Source: Spirochaeta isovalerica (lineage in GTDB: Bacteria; Spirochaetota; Spirochaetia; DSM-2461). Taken from it: a DNA stretch of 64,000 nucleotides. The position numbers and the translations under genes are program-made. Shown here in pieces: positions 42,454 to 52,429 of this stretch. The stretch's first letter is position 1, and every line of letters begins with the position of its first letter. Where the stretch lies: the NCBI RefSeq assembly GCF_014207565.1, contig NZ_JACHGJ010000007.1, forward strand, positions 124,001-188,000, written 5' to 3'. The notes under the pieces were generated by a model. The model searched no databases. It was not told where the DNA came from and saw only the letters and a program-made list of their open reading frames with translations.

Positions 42454-43427
42454 ATGCCCACAAGGGTATCGTAAAGCTTTCTGGTTACAGGCCCCACTTC
42501 GGTTTCGCTGTGGAACACATGGAAGTGACCCTTGTGCTCGATTCCGCCGATCGGCGTGATGACTGCAGCGGTCCCGCAGGCCCCCGCTTCGGTGAATTTA
42601 TCAAGATCATCGATATAGACATCGGACTCCTCGGTTTCCATCCCCAGATATTCCTTTGCCACATGGAGCAGAGAGTATTTGGTGATACTCGGGAGAATTG
42701 AGTCCGATTTGGGTGTAATGAATTTGTTATCTTTGGTTATGCCGAAAAAGTTGGCCGCCCCGACTTCCTCGATTTTGGTATGTGTCGACGGGTCGAGATA
42801 AATACAGTCGGCGTAACCCTTGTTGGCGGCTTCCTCATGGGGCAGCAGACTGGCGGCATAATTTCCACCGACTTTGGCCATACCCGTACCGGCCGGCGCG
42901 GCTCGGTCAAAACCTGTCGTCGCAAAGTTTACCGGTGACAGACCGCCTTTGAAATAAGGACCGACAGGCATACAGAAAACGGAGAAAATGTATCTGGGCG
43001 CCGGTTTGACTCCGATCGTATCGCCGCAGCCGAAAATAAATGGCCTGAGATAGAGAGTCGCCCCGGAACCGTAAGGCGGAACCCACGACAGATTGGCATT
43101 GACGACCTGTTTACAGGCGTCTATAAACTTTTCGACTGAAGGGGCGGGCATTTTTATTCTGTCACAGGACTCCTGCATTCTCTTCGCATTGCGGTCCGGT
43201 CTGAAAAGCTGGACCTTTCCCTCTTTAGTCCTGTAGGCTTTTAAACCTTCAAAACACTGCTGCCCGTAATGGAGACCTGTAGAGGCTTCGCTGATGTGGA
43301 GCTGGTTGTCTTCGACCAATTTTCCATCGTCCCATTTTCCATCTTCCCAGACAGAAATATAGCGGAGATCCGTCTTTATATAGGAAAATCCCAGTTCCGA
43401 CCAATTGATGTTCTGCAACTCTGACAT
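42405..43427 (-). CDS. ilvE: Branched-chain amino acid aminotransferase
   Basis: A 340-aa PLP enzyme (fold type IV) that interconverts Leu/Ile/Val and their 2-keto acids. [17 protein letters not shown] at the N-terminal substrate site, [18 protein letters not shown], the PLP-Lys region ([15 protein letters not shown]), and the C-terminal [14 protein letters not shown] are typical of the eukaryote-like/BCAT group. AAGAGG precedes the ATG. It is convergent and overlapping with the acyltransferase gene; its promoter lies right upstream. Confidence 0.95.
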   Translation of the reverse strand: MSELQNINWSELGFSYIKTDLRYISVWEDGKWDDGKLVEDNQLHISEASTGLHYGQQCFEGLKAYRTKEGKVQLFRPDRNAKRMQESCDRIKMPAPSVEKFIDACKQVVNANLSWVPPYGSGATLYLRPFIFGCGDTIGVKPAPRYIFSVFCMPVGPYFKGGLSPVNFATTGFDRAAPAGTGMAKVGGNYAASLLPHEEAANKGYADCIYLDPSTHTKIEEVGAANFFGITKDNKFITPKSDSILPSITKYSLLHVAKEYLGMETEESDVYIDDLDKFTEAGACGTAAVITPIGGIEHKGHFHVFHSETEVGPVTRKLYDTLVGIQLGDVEAPEGWIVEV

Positions 43428-43442
43428 ATTAAAACCTCTTGA

Positions 43443-43471
43443 ATTATTGATATGGAACCATTGTTAATCAA
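43443..43471 (-). promoter_or_regulatory. Promoter of ilvE
   Basis: Minus strand: TTGATT (43471-43466), 17 bp, AATAAT (43448-43443), followed by a short leader with AAGAGG. Confidence 0.6.
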
Positions 43472-43575
43472 TTCAGGGAAAATCTCAACCGGAAAGTAAA
43501 AAAAGGGGGGCTTTTCCTCTCTCCTGACAGAAGATAGGAAAAGCCCCGCAACAAAAAGGAGCAATAGAAAAAGAT

Positions 43576-44691
43576 TTACTCTTTGACTGCGCCGGCCACG
43601 ACTCCGTTGGTCAGCCGCTGATTGAACGTGAAGTAAACGATCATGGCGGGAAGAGTCGCGATGACAAGCGCTGCGAGCTGCCATCCGAGCTGCGTTCCTG
43701 TCAGGCTGGAGAAGGAGTAAACTCCAACCGGCAGCGATTTGGTGAACTCGGAACTGGCCAGAACGAGAACCAGAAGGAACTCATTCCAGATTCCCAGAGC
43801 GCTGAGAATACTGATGGTTATGATAACGGGCGTTGTCATGGGGAGAATGATACTCCAGAAAGTCCGGAATACCGACGCTCCGTCAATATAAGCCGACTCG
43901 ACGAGACTGCTTGGCAAACCTTGCATAAACTGGGAGGAAAGAAGAACCGCCAGTGGCATTCCGAAAGCGACATAGACCAGGATCAATCCCAGATGTGTGT
44001 CGATCAATCCGACTTTGGTCATCATGAGGAAAAGGGGAATAATCAGCGAAGGTATACTTATAAGGTAACCCAGACCGTATACGATCATAAGAATTTTTGA
44101 CAGTTTGGCAAACTGCATCTTACTTATGGCGAAAGCGGTCATCGATCCCAGCAGAATGATCAGGAAAGTGGAAACCGATGCATAAATAATGCTGTTCGCG
44201 AATTTTCCCGCCAGTCCGCCCCGGATAAAAGCCGACTCGTAATTGAACCGCATGGTTTTCCGGTTTATGTAACGTCTGATACTCCCGGGAAGATCCCGAA
44301 CCGTAACAGTGTCCCCTATCTTCAGGTTCTGAATCTCAGGGGGCATGTCCTCTTTGACCAGGAAGAAAACCATAAGTCTCCGCCCCGGTGCGATTGTGTT
44401 GGATTCGATACAGATTCTCTCTCTTTTATCCACTTTGGGATCGTAATCCCGGATAGTATTGAGGTCCGGTCTGATAACCGTATATTCATCGTCCATGTTA
44501 TCGAACAATTCATAGGGAAATGCATAAATATCTCTCGTCAGCTCTTCATTTGATTTCAGAGAGCTGTAGGACATCCAGATAAGGGGGACAATTGTAATAA
44601 GTGTCCAGGAGACAAATACAACATAGGAGACAATTTTTCCGACTCTCCCCCAGACCAGGGATGATTTGCTGTTGTTGACAATATCACTCAT
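43576..44691 (-). CDS. ABC sugar transporter permease, MalG type with large periplasmic insertion
   Basis: 371 aa, about 90 more than the usual MalG subunit. After the first membrane helix (VVFVSWTLITIVPLIWMSY) an extra hydrophilic segment of ~95 residues (from YAFPYELFDNMDDEY to SIRRYINRKTMRFNYES, including DTVTVRDLPG) precedes the normal core. The EAA loop reads LVESAYIDGASVFRTFWSIIL, and the end is NGVVAGAVKE. Third gene of the ROK-operator operon. No ATPase gene follows. Confidence 0.9.
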   Translation of the reverse strand: MSDIVNNSKSSLVWGRVGKIVSYVVFVSWTLITIVPLIWMSYSSLKSNEELTRDIYAFPYELFDNMDDEYTVIRPDLNTIRDYDPKVDKRERICIESNTIAPGRRLMVFFLVKEDMPPEIQNLKIGDTVTVRDLPGSIRRYINRKTMRFNYESAFIRGGLAGKFANSIIYASVSTFLIILLGSMTAFAISKMQFAKLSKILMIVYGLGYLISIPSLIIPLFLMMTKVGLIDTHLGLILVYVAFGMPLAVLLSSQFMQGLPSSLVESAYIDGASVFRTFWSIILPMTTPVIITISILSALGIWNEFLLVLVLASSEFTKSLPVGVYSFSSLTGTQLGWQLAALVIATLPAMIVYFTFNQRLTNGVVAGAVKE

Positions 44692-44692
44692 A

Positions 44693-45607
44693 TCAGTATA
44701 CCTCGTCCTGGCTCATGTGTTTTCCGATCCAGTTGCTTATACCGATCATAACGATGCTTATGGCAACGATGGCGTTGGAAATGGCAGCCCCGTAAGCGAA
44801 CCTCATGGGGTTGGAATAATCCCGGAATGCCGTTTCGTACATATAAATGGGAAGAACAGAGGCGTTGTCTCTCTGAAGTCCCTGTGTAGTCATAGCGAAT
44901 ATCAGGTCAAATCCTTTCAGCGATCCGGCGATGGCCAGAACCGATGAAACAATGATAGTTCCGGTAAGAAGGGGAAGAATGATTCTTCCGAAGATCTGCG
45001 GCTCGGTGGCTCCGTCGATTTTAGCCGCTTCAATCATATTTACATTCATTTTCTGGAGGTTGGCCAGGAAAATAACCATATAAAAGCCCGTGTACATCCA
45101 GATGAGAGCGATACCTATGGGTATCATAACGGTTTCAGCCCTGAGCATAAGATCGAACTGAGCTGAAGGGTCACCGGTCGCAAGCTGCATGATTGTGGAA
45201 ACGGGGCCGTCGGCAACGAAAAGCCGTTTCCAGAGAATACCGATAACGATTGTGGAAAGGAACTGAGGGAGAAAAACCATTGACTGAAAAAACTTCTCCG
45301 CCCTTACCATCTTTCTGTAGAGAATATAGGCCAGAATAAAACCTATGGGAATCTGACCGAACACTGACACAGCGACAACGATCATATTATTCTTCAGAGA
45401 ATGCCAGAATTCGGGATTGTCCAACATGGCTTTATAATGGAACAATCCCATGAAATTTCCCACGCCGCCTGCGTTGGGATTAAAATCCGTAAAACTGAGC
45501 CATACGGAATAAAAAACGGGATAGGCTACAATAGACAAGTAGATTGCAAGGCCGGGGGCGACCATCCCAATATAAAACATTAACGCCTTACGATCACGTT
45601 GATTCAA
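44693..45607 (-). CDS. ABC sugar transporter permease, MalF type
   Basis: 304 aa, six membrane helices. EAA loop MIEAAKIDGATEPQIFGRIILP. Adjacent (1 bp) to the MalG-type gene. Preceded by a hairpin that separates it from the binding-protein gene. Confidence 0.93.
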   Translation of the reverse strand: MNQRDRKALMFYIGMVAPGLAIYLSIVAYPVFYSVWLSFTDFNPNAGGVGNFMGLFHYKAMLDNPEFWHSLKNNMIVVAVSVFGQIPIGFILAYILYRKMVRAEKFFQSMVFLPQFLSTIVIGILWKRLFVADGPVSTIMQLATGDPSAQFDLMLRAETVMIPIGIALIWMYTGFYMVIFLANLQKMNVNMIEAAKIDGATEPQIFGRIILPLLTGTIIVSSVLAIAGSLKGFDLIFAMTTQGLQRDNASVLPIYMYETAFRDYSNPMRFAYGAAISNAIVAISIVMIGISNWIGKHMSQDEVY

Positions 45608-45644
45608 AACTGCACTCCAATAAAAATAGAGATAAAAATATCCG

Positions 45645-45673
45645 AAAAAAAACGGGGGAAGTTGCCTCCCCCC
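45645..45673 (-). terminator. Intra-operon terminator-like hairpin
   Basis: Minus strand: GGGGGAG-loop-TTCCCCC followed by G and eight T, 99 bp past the binding-protein stop. It would let the binding protein be made in excess over the permeases. Confidence 0.75.
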
Positions 45674-45771
45674 TTAATCATAAGCTATCAGGGACAGTTC
45701 GGCGAGCTTTGAAGATATAAAAATCAAAGTCTCAGTGGATTACAATCGGCCCGCCGAAAACAATCCTTTTA

Positions 45772-47058
45772 TTATTTTCTTGCCAGAGCTTCAACTTCAG
45801 CAGCAACTTCTGCAGGAGTAGCCAGTCCGGAAGCGATTTTCTGCATTCCAGTGTTAAGCGCGTCGTTGGGATCTCCGGTAAGGAAAGCGTCGATAACTTC
45901 ACATTCAACAGCACTCTGTGCGAGAAGAACTTTCTGTGTTACAGCATTGGGAAGGTCTGAAGGAGTCACATATCCTTTGAGGATAGGAGCAACGATGGCA
46001 CCGTCTCTCAGTCTCTGCTCAACTTCAGCTTCGCTGTTGAAAAAGTTGATGAACTTGACAGCGGCGTCAAGAACCGCGGGATCGGAAGCACCATCTTTGG
46101 TTATACCGTATCCAACCTGCCATGCGGCAGCAACAGTGTTGTTTGCAGCAGCTTTTTCACCGGGCATTTTGGGCCATGCCATAAGAACCATGTCGTCTTT
46201 AACATTGGGGTTTTCGATAGAACCGGCAGCCCACTGTCCCTGAACCATGAACAGAGCTTTTTCGTTGTTGAAGTTTGATGTGTTTGTACCGTAATCAACG
46301 AGAACAGATTTTTCAGAGATAACTCCGTCTTTTACCATTCTTTCGATCAGAGCCAGAGCAGCGACGAATCCTTCATCTGTGAATGATTTTTCGCCTGCAA
46401 CAGCTTTGGATACGAAATTGAGATCACCGGTAGTTCTTGCTACGAGAGCAGACATAAGACAGGAACCCCATGCCCAGCCGTCAGCACCATCGATGGAAAC
46501 AACATCAATTCCTGCAGCTTTTGCAGCGGGAACCATGGCTACCAGGTCTTCATAAGTCTTGGGCTGAGAAAATCCCATGGATTCAACAAGATTTTTGTTC
46601 ATGTAGAGAACAGTTGTCATGTTGGAAGTTCCCATAGGAATGTAGTATCTCTCACCTTTGGGTCCCATTTTGGGAATGAGGTTGATGTCGTACTGAGCCG
46701 TATCGATATCTTTAGTCATATCGTACTGCTGTCCGGCTTCTTTCCAGGGAGCGCCCCATCTGGCATCAGCACCCATGTAAGCTACGTGGGGAACATCGCC
46801 GGAAGCGAGTCTTGCTGTAACTTTCTGATGATATGCTTCATCGTAGAGGAGCTCGTCCTGAATGTCGATATTGGGATTTTCCGCTTCGAAAGTCTCAACG
46901 ATTCTCTTCCAGCTGATACCTTCCTGGTTGGAGTTGTCTCCATAACCCATAACTTTGAGTACAATAGTTTCATCGGCAGCTGCTTCCTGCTGTCCGTTGG
47001 CAAAGAGAGATCCAGCAACAAGAGCTGAAATCATAAGTAACATTACCGCTTTTTTCAT
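45772..47058 (-). CDS. Sugar-type ABC transporter substrate-binding protein under ROK operator
   Basis: 428 aa. The signal peptide ends near GSLFANGQQEAA, with no lipobox Cys. Family 1 features: KVMGYGDNSNQEGISWKRIVETFEAENPNI (quoted: ISWKRIVETFEAENPNI), ASGDVPHVAYMGADARWGAP, IPMGTSNMTTVLYMNKNL, and ALFMVQGQWAAGSIENPN. AAGGAGG is 9 nt from the ATG. First gene of the operon; its promoter carries the same 20-bp palindrome as the ROK repressor gene. The ligand is unknown, probably a sugar. Confidence 0.93.
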   Translation of the reverse strand: MKKAVMLLMISALVAGSLFANGQQEAAADETIVLKVMGYGDNSNQEGISWKRIVETFEAENPNIDIQDELLYDEAYHQKVTARLASGDVPHVAYMGADARWGAPWKEAGQQYDMTKDIDTAQYDINLIPKMGPKGERYYIPMGTSNMTTVLYMNKNLVESMGFSQPKTYEDLVAMVPAAKAAGIDVVSIDGADGWAWGSCLMSALVARTTGDLNFVSKAVAGEKSFTDEGFVAALALIERMVKDGVISEKSVLVDYGTNTSNFNNEKALFMVQGQWAAGSIENPNVKDDMVLMAWPKMPGEKAAANNTVAAAWQVGYGITKDGASDPAVLDAAVKFINFFNSEAEVEQRLRDGAIVAPILKGYVTPSDLPNAVTQKVLLAQSAVECEVIDAFLTGDPNDALNTGMQKIASGLATPAEVAAEVEALARK

Positions 47059-47134
47059 CTAAAAAAGCCTCCTTTAAATAATACCGGCGGTTTCAAACAC
47101 GACTCAAACAAGGAATATCATTCTCTTGAATTTG

Positions 47135-47188
47135 AGTTGGTTTTAAAACCAACTAAGAATAGTATAAACGGCTTTCAACAAACGTCAA
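47135..47188 (-). promoter_or_regulatory. ABC operon promoter with 20-bp palindromic operator
   Basis: Minus strand: TTGACG (47188-47183), 16 bp, TATACT (47166-47161), 6 bp, then AGTTGGTTTTAAAACCAACT (47154-47135). The palindrome is identical, base for base, to the one at 10019-10038, and the -35/-10/operator spacing is the same. An extra perfect half-site (AAAACCAACT, 47215-47224) lies ~27 bp upstream of the -35 box. Confidence 0.88.
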
Positions 47189-47369
47189 GTAAAATCTACA
47201 GTTATTTGAAAAATAAAACCAACTGGAGAAATCTACCCCTTTTAATTTGTTGATTTAATCTACAATGGTAGATTTTAGCGTGAAAACACCTGATTTGGCA
47301 AGATAGAATCCTTCAATTCATACTATTAATATGTAGCTTGTTCTCAGAATGGATTTTATGTTGTGAAAA
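47189..47369. other. Intergenic stretch between ABC operon and PAS kinase
   Basis: AT-rich. Holds the extra operator half-site (47215-47224) and a small hairpin (AATCTAC...GTAGATT, near 47258-47275). No gene seen. Confidence 0.5.
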
Positions 47370-47398
47370 TTGAACATTCGTTCTTTTCCTCTTACAAT
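47370..47398 (+). promoter_or_regulatory. Promoter of the PAS kinase gene
   Basis: TTGAAC (47370-47375), 17 bp, TACAAT (47393-47398). The ATG is at 47408, so the expected leader is ~3 nt or none. Confidence 0.6.
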
Positions 47399-47407
47399 TA
47401 ATTTAGT

Positions 47408-49600
47408 ATGGGCCCTGAGAAGAAGACTCTATTATTTCTGACAGAGAAAAAAGCCTCTGTAAATGTTGAAACAAAAGCCTTAGCTGGAGCCGGTTTTGCC
47501 GTAGTCCTTTGCTCCTCCAAAGAAGATGTGATCAGGAGACTGGAAGAGGAGAGGATTTTAAATCCCCTTGTGATTATAGGGTTAACCGGGAAGAATCCAG
47601 CCGAATGGGTCGATTCTGAACGGGCGATTCACAGGTTTCACAATACTCCCCTTCTTTACTATACGAAAGAAGCCGATTCAGATTTTTTCAGGATTCTCGA
47701 TCAATCACTCCATAATGGTATAGTTCCCGCCGAAGCCGGTTCGGCTTTTCTCATCCACTCCATAGAAAAATTCTTTTCCCGCAAGCATGAAGTCCCGTTC
47801 AGAAGATTCATCAATATTGTGAAAGAAACCAACCATTCGCCCCGCCAGGACCAGTACGGCTTTCTGATCGCCGGACTTGTAGACGCCATAATCGTCGACA
47901 GCAAAGAGGGACAGATCATTGAAGTGAATAACAAAGCCTGCCGGATACTGGAATTATCCCGGGATCAGATGATTGAAGGCCAAATATATAAAAGCGGATG
48001 GACATTCATTCATGAGGATTTGACACCCTTCCCAATAAAGGAGCATCCGCACCTGATAGCAAGAGAAAAAAAAGAATCTGTGAACAATATTATAATGGGC
48101 ATAAACCGACCGGGAAAAGAGACTTTATGGCTCTCCTCATCGTCCATTCCCGTCATTTCCCAGGAAAATGGAGAACTTGAAGGCGTTATAACCTCTTTCC
48201 GCGATATTAGCGAATACGTTTCAATAAGAAAGGACAATCTGCGGATGGCAGCCATCTTCACCCATGCCGATTGGGGTGTCGCTATGGGAAGTGCCAATAC
48301 TGACACGATAGAAAAGGTTAATCCGGCTTATGCCCGGATGCACGGGTATGAGCCCGAAGAGATGACCGGTCTGGATATCACATCGGTATTCGCTCCCGAA
48401 GAGAGAAAGAAGATTCCCAGACATATCAAAATCGCCTGCGAACGGGGCCATCATCGTTTTGAAGCCAGCCACTTGAAGAAGGACGGCACGGTTTTCCCGA
48501 CTATCAATGCCCTTACCATTATTTACGATCACGAAGGAAATCCTCTGTTCCGCGCTGTAAATGTTGTCGACCTGACGGAAATGAAGAAGAAGGAAAATCA
48601 GCTGAGAGAGGCTAAAGAGTATTCTGAGATACTCTTCAACAATAGTCCTATCGCTATATACTCTGTGGACAAAGAGGGTAAAATCGTCGACTTCAATCAG
48701 CAGGCTGAGGAGATTACAGGTTTTAAGAAAGAAGAAGTCATAGGCAGACATCTGGATCTGGTCAGAGAGGAGCTTCTGAGCGAGACGGTCCTCGCTTCGG
48801 AATTCAAAATTACGACCAGGGATAATGAAGAGAAAATAATAGAACGGTACAGCTCCGAGCTTTGCGATTTCAACGGTTCAGCTATCGGTGAAGTAAACAG
48901 CTTTATCGATATAACAGAGTGGAAACGCCTTGAAGAATATAAAAGCGATATCGAGAGAATCATCCGCCATGATTTGAAAACCCCTCTCAATTCCATCATC
49001 GGATTTCCCAAGCTCATGCTCACCGATGAAAATCTCTCCGATGAGTACCGCGAATATCTTATGATCATCTTTCTGGCGGGGCAGAACATGCTCAACCTTA
49101 TCAACGCATCTCTGAATCTCTACAGACTTGAACAGGGCAGCTATAACTTCTCCATGGAAAAGATAGAGCTTATTACCATTTTGAAGCAGATCAGAAAAAC
49201 CCTCAGGGATGAGTGCAGCAGAAAAAAGAATAATATCAGAATAGAGCTGAACAGCGGGCCACTGGAAAGAGACTATGAAATTGATCTGATGACGGAAAAA
49301 AGTTTTATCTTTATGATTCTTCTCAATCTTGCCAAAAATGCCGTTGAGGCTTCGCCGATAGGAGAAGATGTCATAATATCCATTAAGAAGGGAGATCAAC
49401 TGGAGATCAGCATTCACAATAAAGGAGCGGTCCCCGAGTCGGTGAGGGAGCATTTTTTCGAAAAAAACTACACATACGGGAAAAAGCACGGTAACGGACT
49501 GGGAACATACAGCGCCAAACTGATGGCCAACGCTCTGGGTGCTGATTTGACTTTCACAACCGATGACACAGAAGGCACAACCCTTTTTCTCAAATTATAA
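47408..49600 (+). CDS. Cytoplasmic multi-PAS sensor histidine kinase
   Basis: 730 aa without membrane helices. Residues ~1-125 look like a degenerate receiver (KKTLLFLTEKKASVNVETKAL; LNPLVIIGLTGKNP) with no phospho-Asp pattern. Three PAS domains follow (about 145-265, 275-395, 400-515; for example DAIIVDSKEGQIIEVNNKAC, VDKEGKIVDFNQQAEEITGF). The HisKA phospho-His is in IIRHDLKTPLNSIIGF; the HATPase has NLAKNAVEASP and GNGLGTYSAKLMANALGA. No response regulator is adjacent. No Shine-Dalgarno precedes the ATG. Confidence 0.9.
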   Translation: MGPEKKTLLFLTEKKASVNVETKALAGAGFAVVLCSSKEDVIRRLEEERILNPLVIIGLTGKNPAEWVDSERAIHRFHNTPLLYYTKEADSDFFRILDQSLHNGIVPAEAGSAFLIHSIEKFFSRKHEVPFRRFINIVKETNHSPRQDQYGFLIAGLVDAIIVDSKEGQIIEVNNKACRILELSRDQMIEGQIYKSGWTFIHEDLTPFPIKEHPHLIAREKKESVNNIIMGINRPGKETLWLSSSSIPVISQENGELEGVITSFRDISEYVSIRKDNLRMAAIFTHADWGVAMGSANTDTIEKVNPAYARMHGYEPEEMTGLDITSVFAPEERKKIPRHIKIACERGHHRFEASHLKKDGTVFPTINALTIIYDHEGNPLFRAVNVVDLTEMKKKENQLREAKEYSEILFNNSPIAIYSVDKEGKIVDFNQQAEEITGFKKEEVIGRHLDLVREELLSETVLASEFKITTRDNEEKIIERYSSELCDFNGSAIGEVNSFIDITEWKRLEEYKSDIERIIRHDLKTPLNSIIGFPKLMLTDENLSDEYREYLMIIFLAGQNMLNLINASLNLYRLEQGSYNFSMEKIELITILKQIRKTLRDECSRKKNNIRIELNSGPLERDYEIDLMTEKSFIFMILLNLAKNAVEASPIGEDVIISIKKGDQLEISIHNKGAVPESVREHFFEKNYTYGKKHGNGLGTYSAKLMANALGADLTFTTDDTEGTTLFLKL

Positions 49601-49635
49601 TGGACAGCCCAAAAACAAAATACTAAAATAATAAA

Positions 49636-50172
49636 ATGAAAGAAGAATACGCTGTATTATCCACGCTAGGTCCTGACCGCAAAGGTATGGCCGATGACAT
49701 CGCCAATATCGCCATAGAATATAACTGTAATATCGAAGACAGTAAAATGGCTGTTCTCGGTGGCGAATTCGCTGTAATAATGCTCCTGTCGGGAGAAGAA
49801 TCATCAATCGCAAAACTGATTTCCCGGGCTGATGAACTGGGCGAACGTTTTCAGATGACATTCAACATCAAAAAAACGACCGCGCCTCACAGTGTTACGC
49901 AGGGAATACCCTATGTACTCGAATCGGTTTCTATGGACACACCGGGAATCGTTCACGCCATAACCCGGTATCTGAGAGAGCTCTCCATCAATATCGAGGA
50001 TCTGGAAACGGAAAAAAGCGCGGCGCCTCTTTCGGGAACTCCTATGTTTCACATGAGGGCCTATATCGTTATCCCCTCTTCAGTCAACCTGTCGGATTTC
50101 CGCGAAAAACTGGCCGATATAGAACATGAGAAAAACCTCGATATACATTTGAAAGCCCTGAAAAACGAGTAG
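49636..50172 (+). CDS. Double ACT-domain protein (GcvR-like)
   Basis: 178 aa with two ACT units: YAVLSTLGPDRKGMADDIANIA and YVLESVSMDTPGIVHAITRYL. Similar in layout to the glycine-cleavage repressor GcvR and related amino-acid sensors without a DNA-binding domain. Likely binds an amino acid. Convergent with the TauE/SafE permease gene with a 1-bp gap. Confidence 0.85.
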   Translation: MKEEYAVLSTLGPDRKGMADDIANIAIEYNCNIEDSKMAVLGGEFAVIMLLSGEESSIAKLISRADELGERFQMTFNIKKTTAPHSVTQGIPYVLESVSMDTPGIVHAITRYLRELSINIEDLETEKSAAPLSGTPMFHMRAYIVIPSSVNLSDFREKLADIEHEKNLDIHLKALKNE

Positions 50173-50173
50173 T

Positions 50174-50953
50174 TTAATTCATCGCTCTGAAAAAATTGTA
50201 GATATTTAAAATAATAAGCAGAGACACAACGGTTCTGAAAAGGATCTGAATGGTTCTGCTTTTTAATTTGCGGTTAAGCCATGCACCGAGAAAGCCGCCG
50301 CCGATGCCTCCGGGAATCATATAAAGAAGTGCCGAAAGGTCATAGGAACCGAATCCGCCGTCAATGAGGACCGCAATGAGCTTGGCGCTCTGGCTGAAAA
50401 GAATTATGAGTATGGAATGAACCGCAGCCGTCCGGCTGTCCATAGAAAACAGAAGGGCGAGAAGAACGACATTGAAAGGCCCCCCCCCTACGCCGAGAAA
50501 TGCGGCGATAAGTCCGAGAACGAAACCGGCCGAGGCGATTATAATGCCGTTGTGAATGTGCAGGCTTGTATGCTTTTCCTGCAGAAGATACAGAAGAACG
50601 AGGATCAGCAGAACCGCGAGAATAGCCGATTGAACAGCTGTTATGCGATTGGAATTTCCCAATAATTCCGAACTGCAGGAAAAGAGTATTTTTCCGGCTG
50701 TTCCTCCGGTTATGGATCCTACGACGATATAAAGGCTCTTTCTTCCTTCGAACCGGATACCGGAATGATACTGACGGACCGTTGAAACTGCGGCCATGGA
50801 GAAGACGGTAAAAGATGAAAGAAGACCGATTGTCGCCGCGTCATAGGGCGCGATGGCATCAAGAACCGGTTTGATAATGACTCCGCCGCCGAGTCCGGAA
50901 AGAGCGCCGATTGTCGTGGAAAAGAGAGCGACTGCCAGATAAAGGAATTCCAT
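50174..50953 (-). CDS. TauE/SafE (TSUP) family membrane permease
   Basis: 259 aa, about eight membrane helices. Family motifs LSGLGGGVIIKPVL near the N-terminus and AAFLGVGGGPFNVVLL in the second half are the paired repeats of the fold. These proteins move sulfur-containing anions or related organic anions; the substrate here is unknown. Confidence 0.9.
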   Translation of the reverse strand: MEFLYLAVALFSTTIGALSGLGGGVIIKPVLDAIAPYDAATIGLLSSFTVFSMAAVSTVRQYHSGIRFEGRKSLYIVVGSITGGTAGKILFSCSSELLGNSNRITAVQSAILAVLLILVLLYLLQEKHTSLHIHNGIIIASAGFVLGLIAAFLGVGGGPFNVVLLALLFSMDSRTAAVHSILIILFSQSAKLIAVLIDGGFGSYDLSALLYMIPGGIGGGFLGAWLNRKLKSRTIQILFRTVVSLLIILNIYNFFRAMN

Positions 50954-50985
50954 ACAGTGATACTACATTGTATGGAATCCTTTAA

Positions 50986-51198
50986 TCAAACGATCTGCTG
51001 GAAAAAAACATTCCCTTCAGATATTTCTTTTTCCGCTTCGATGGAAGCGGAAAGCGTATTCAGAGCCGCAAGATATCCGGCTTTAAAGTCGGGAGAGATC
51101 CTCGCGGCATTCTGAATTGTCCTCTTCTGATAAGCGATCATTTTTTCAACTTCGTCAAAACATTTTTGCATATAGATATTCCTATATACAGGGTACAT
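50986..51198 (-). CDS. Small protein of unknown function
   Basis: 70 aa, or 61 aa from the second ATG (51171), which has AGGA 8 nt upstream. Mostly helical (FDEVEKMIAYQKRTIQNAA; GYLAALNTLSASIEAEKEI), soluble, no family recognised. It sits between the TSUP permease gene and tdh on the same strand. Confidence 0.5.
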   Translation of the reverse strand: MYPVYRNIYMQKCFDEVEKMIAYQKRTIQNAARISPDFKAGYLAALNTLSASIEAEKEISEGNVFFQQIV

Positions 51199-51242
51199 CT
51201 GTCCGGCTGATCTGACAATGGAAACTTTGATGAAGCTCTCTG

Positions 51243-52268
51243 TCAGTCCCAGTAAAGAAGAACTTTGCCGGACTGCCCGCTGGCCATGATCTCGAATCCT
51301 TTGGCGAATTCATCGATTGGAAGACGGTGAGTGATGATCCGGCTGATATCGAGACCGGATCGGGTCATCGACGCCATTTTATACCATGTTTCATACATCT
51401 CCCGGCCATAAATACCCTTGAGCTGCAGTCCCTTGAAGATGATTTCATTCCAGTCAACAGGGCATTCTCCTGAGGGGATTCCCAGAAGAGACACTCTTCC
51501 CCCGTTATTCATCATTTTAAAAAGCTGCTTTTGCGCTGCGGGATTGCCGGACATTTCCATGCCCACATCAAAGCCTTCGAGCATATGAAGTTCGCTCATA
51601 ACATCTTCCAGCTTATCCTTGGAGATATTGACGGCCCGGGTTACGCCCATCTGCCGGGCCAGATTGAGGCGGTACTCATTGACATCTGTGATAATGACGT
51701 AACGGGCGCCGGCATGACGAGCGACGGCGGCGGCCATAATTCCGATAGGACCGGCTCCCGTAATGAGAACGTCCTCCCCGACCATATCATAGGAAAGGGC
51801 CGTATGGACCGCATTTCCGAAGGGATCGAAAACAGAGGCTATTTCATCGGAGATAAAGTCATCCAGTTTAAAAGCGTTGGATGCGGGGATGACCAGGTAC
51901 TCGGCGAAGCATCCCTGGCGATTGACTCCGACGCCCTGTGTATTCCGGCAGAGGTGCTGCTTGCCCGCCCGGCAGTTGCGGCAGTGACCGCAAGTCAGGT
52001 GTCCCTCCCCGGAAACCCGGTCTCCTACGGCAAAGCCGTTTACCTCATCTCCCAGAGCCTCTACCGTTCCCACGAATTCGTGTCCCGTTATCATGGGGAC
52101 GGGAATCGTGTCTTGAGACCATTTATCCCAATTATAAATATGAATATCGGTTCCGCAGATTGCGGTGATTTTAATTTTGATGAGTAAGTCGTTCGGACCA
52201 TACTCCGGAACGGGGGCATCGATCATCCAGATTCCCTTTTCCCGTTTTGTTTTAGCCAGAGCTTTCAT
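51243..52268 (-). CDS. tdh: L-threonine 3-dehydrogenase
   Basis: 341 aa. Zinc-dependent NAD enzyme that converts threonine to 2-amino-3-ketobutyrate. Closely resembles E. coli Tdh: [38 protein letters not shown] (catalytic zinc Cys), [16 protein letters not shown], the structural zinc Cys cluster [37 protein letters not shown], and the end [12 protein letters not shown]. The ATG at 52268 is chosen because GGAGG lies 5 nt upstream; the in-frame ATG at 52280 overlaps that signal. No kbl gene is adjacent. Confidence 0.95.
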   Translation of the reverse strand: MKALAKTKREKGIWMIDAPVPEYGPNDLLIKIKITAICGTDIHIYNWDKWSQDTIPVPMITGHEFVGTVEALGDEVNGFAVGDRVSGEGHLTCGHCRNCRAGKQHLCRNTQGVGVNRQGCFAEYLVIPASNAFKLDDFISDEIASVFDPFGNAVHTALSYDMVGEDVLITGAGPIGIMAAAVARHAGARYVIITDVNEYRLNLARQMGVTRAVNISKDKLEDVMSELHMLEGFDVGMEMSGNPAAQKQLFKMMNNGGRVSLLGIPSGECPVDWNEIIFKGLQLKGIYGREMYETWYKMASMTRSGLDISRIITHRLPIDEFAKGFEIMASGQSGKVLLYWD

Positions 52269-52362
52269 GATTTCCTCCATGTTTTTTTAAATTCTCATAT
52301 AACTCTGATAGTAATGGAATATTGCTGATTTATCATCAAGAATCGTCAAAAAACAGCCGGCC

Positions 52363-52391
52363 TTTACAGACCGGGAATAATATTGTAAAAT
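52363..52391 (+). promoter_or_regulatory. Promoter of the KamA-family gene
   Basis: TTTACA (52363-52368), 17 bp, TAAAAT (52386-52391). It predicts a ~170-nt untranslated leader before the ATG at 52567. Confidence 0.7.
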
Positions 52392-52429
52392 GTGAATATA
52401 TTAAATTCCAATACATCTAAATAAGAATT

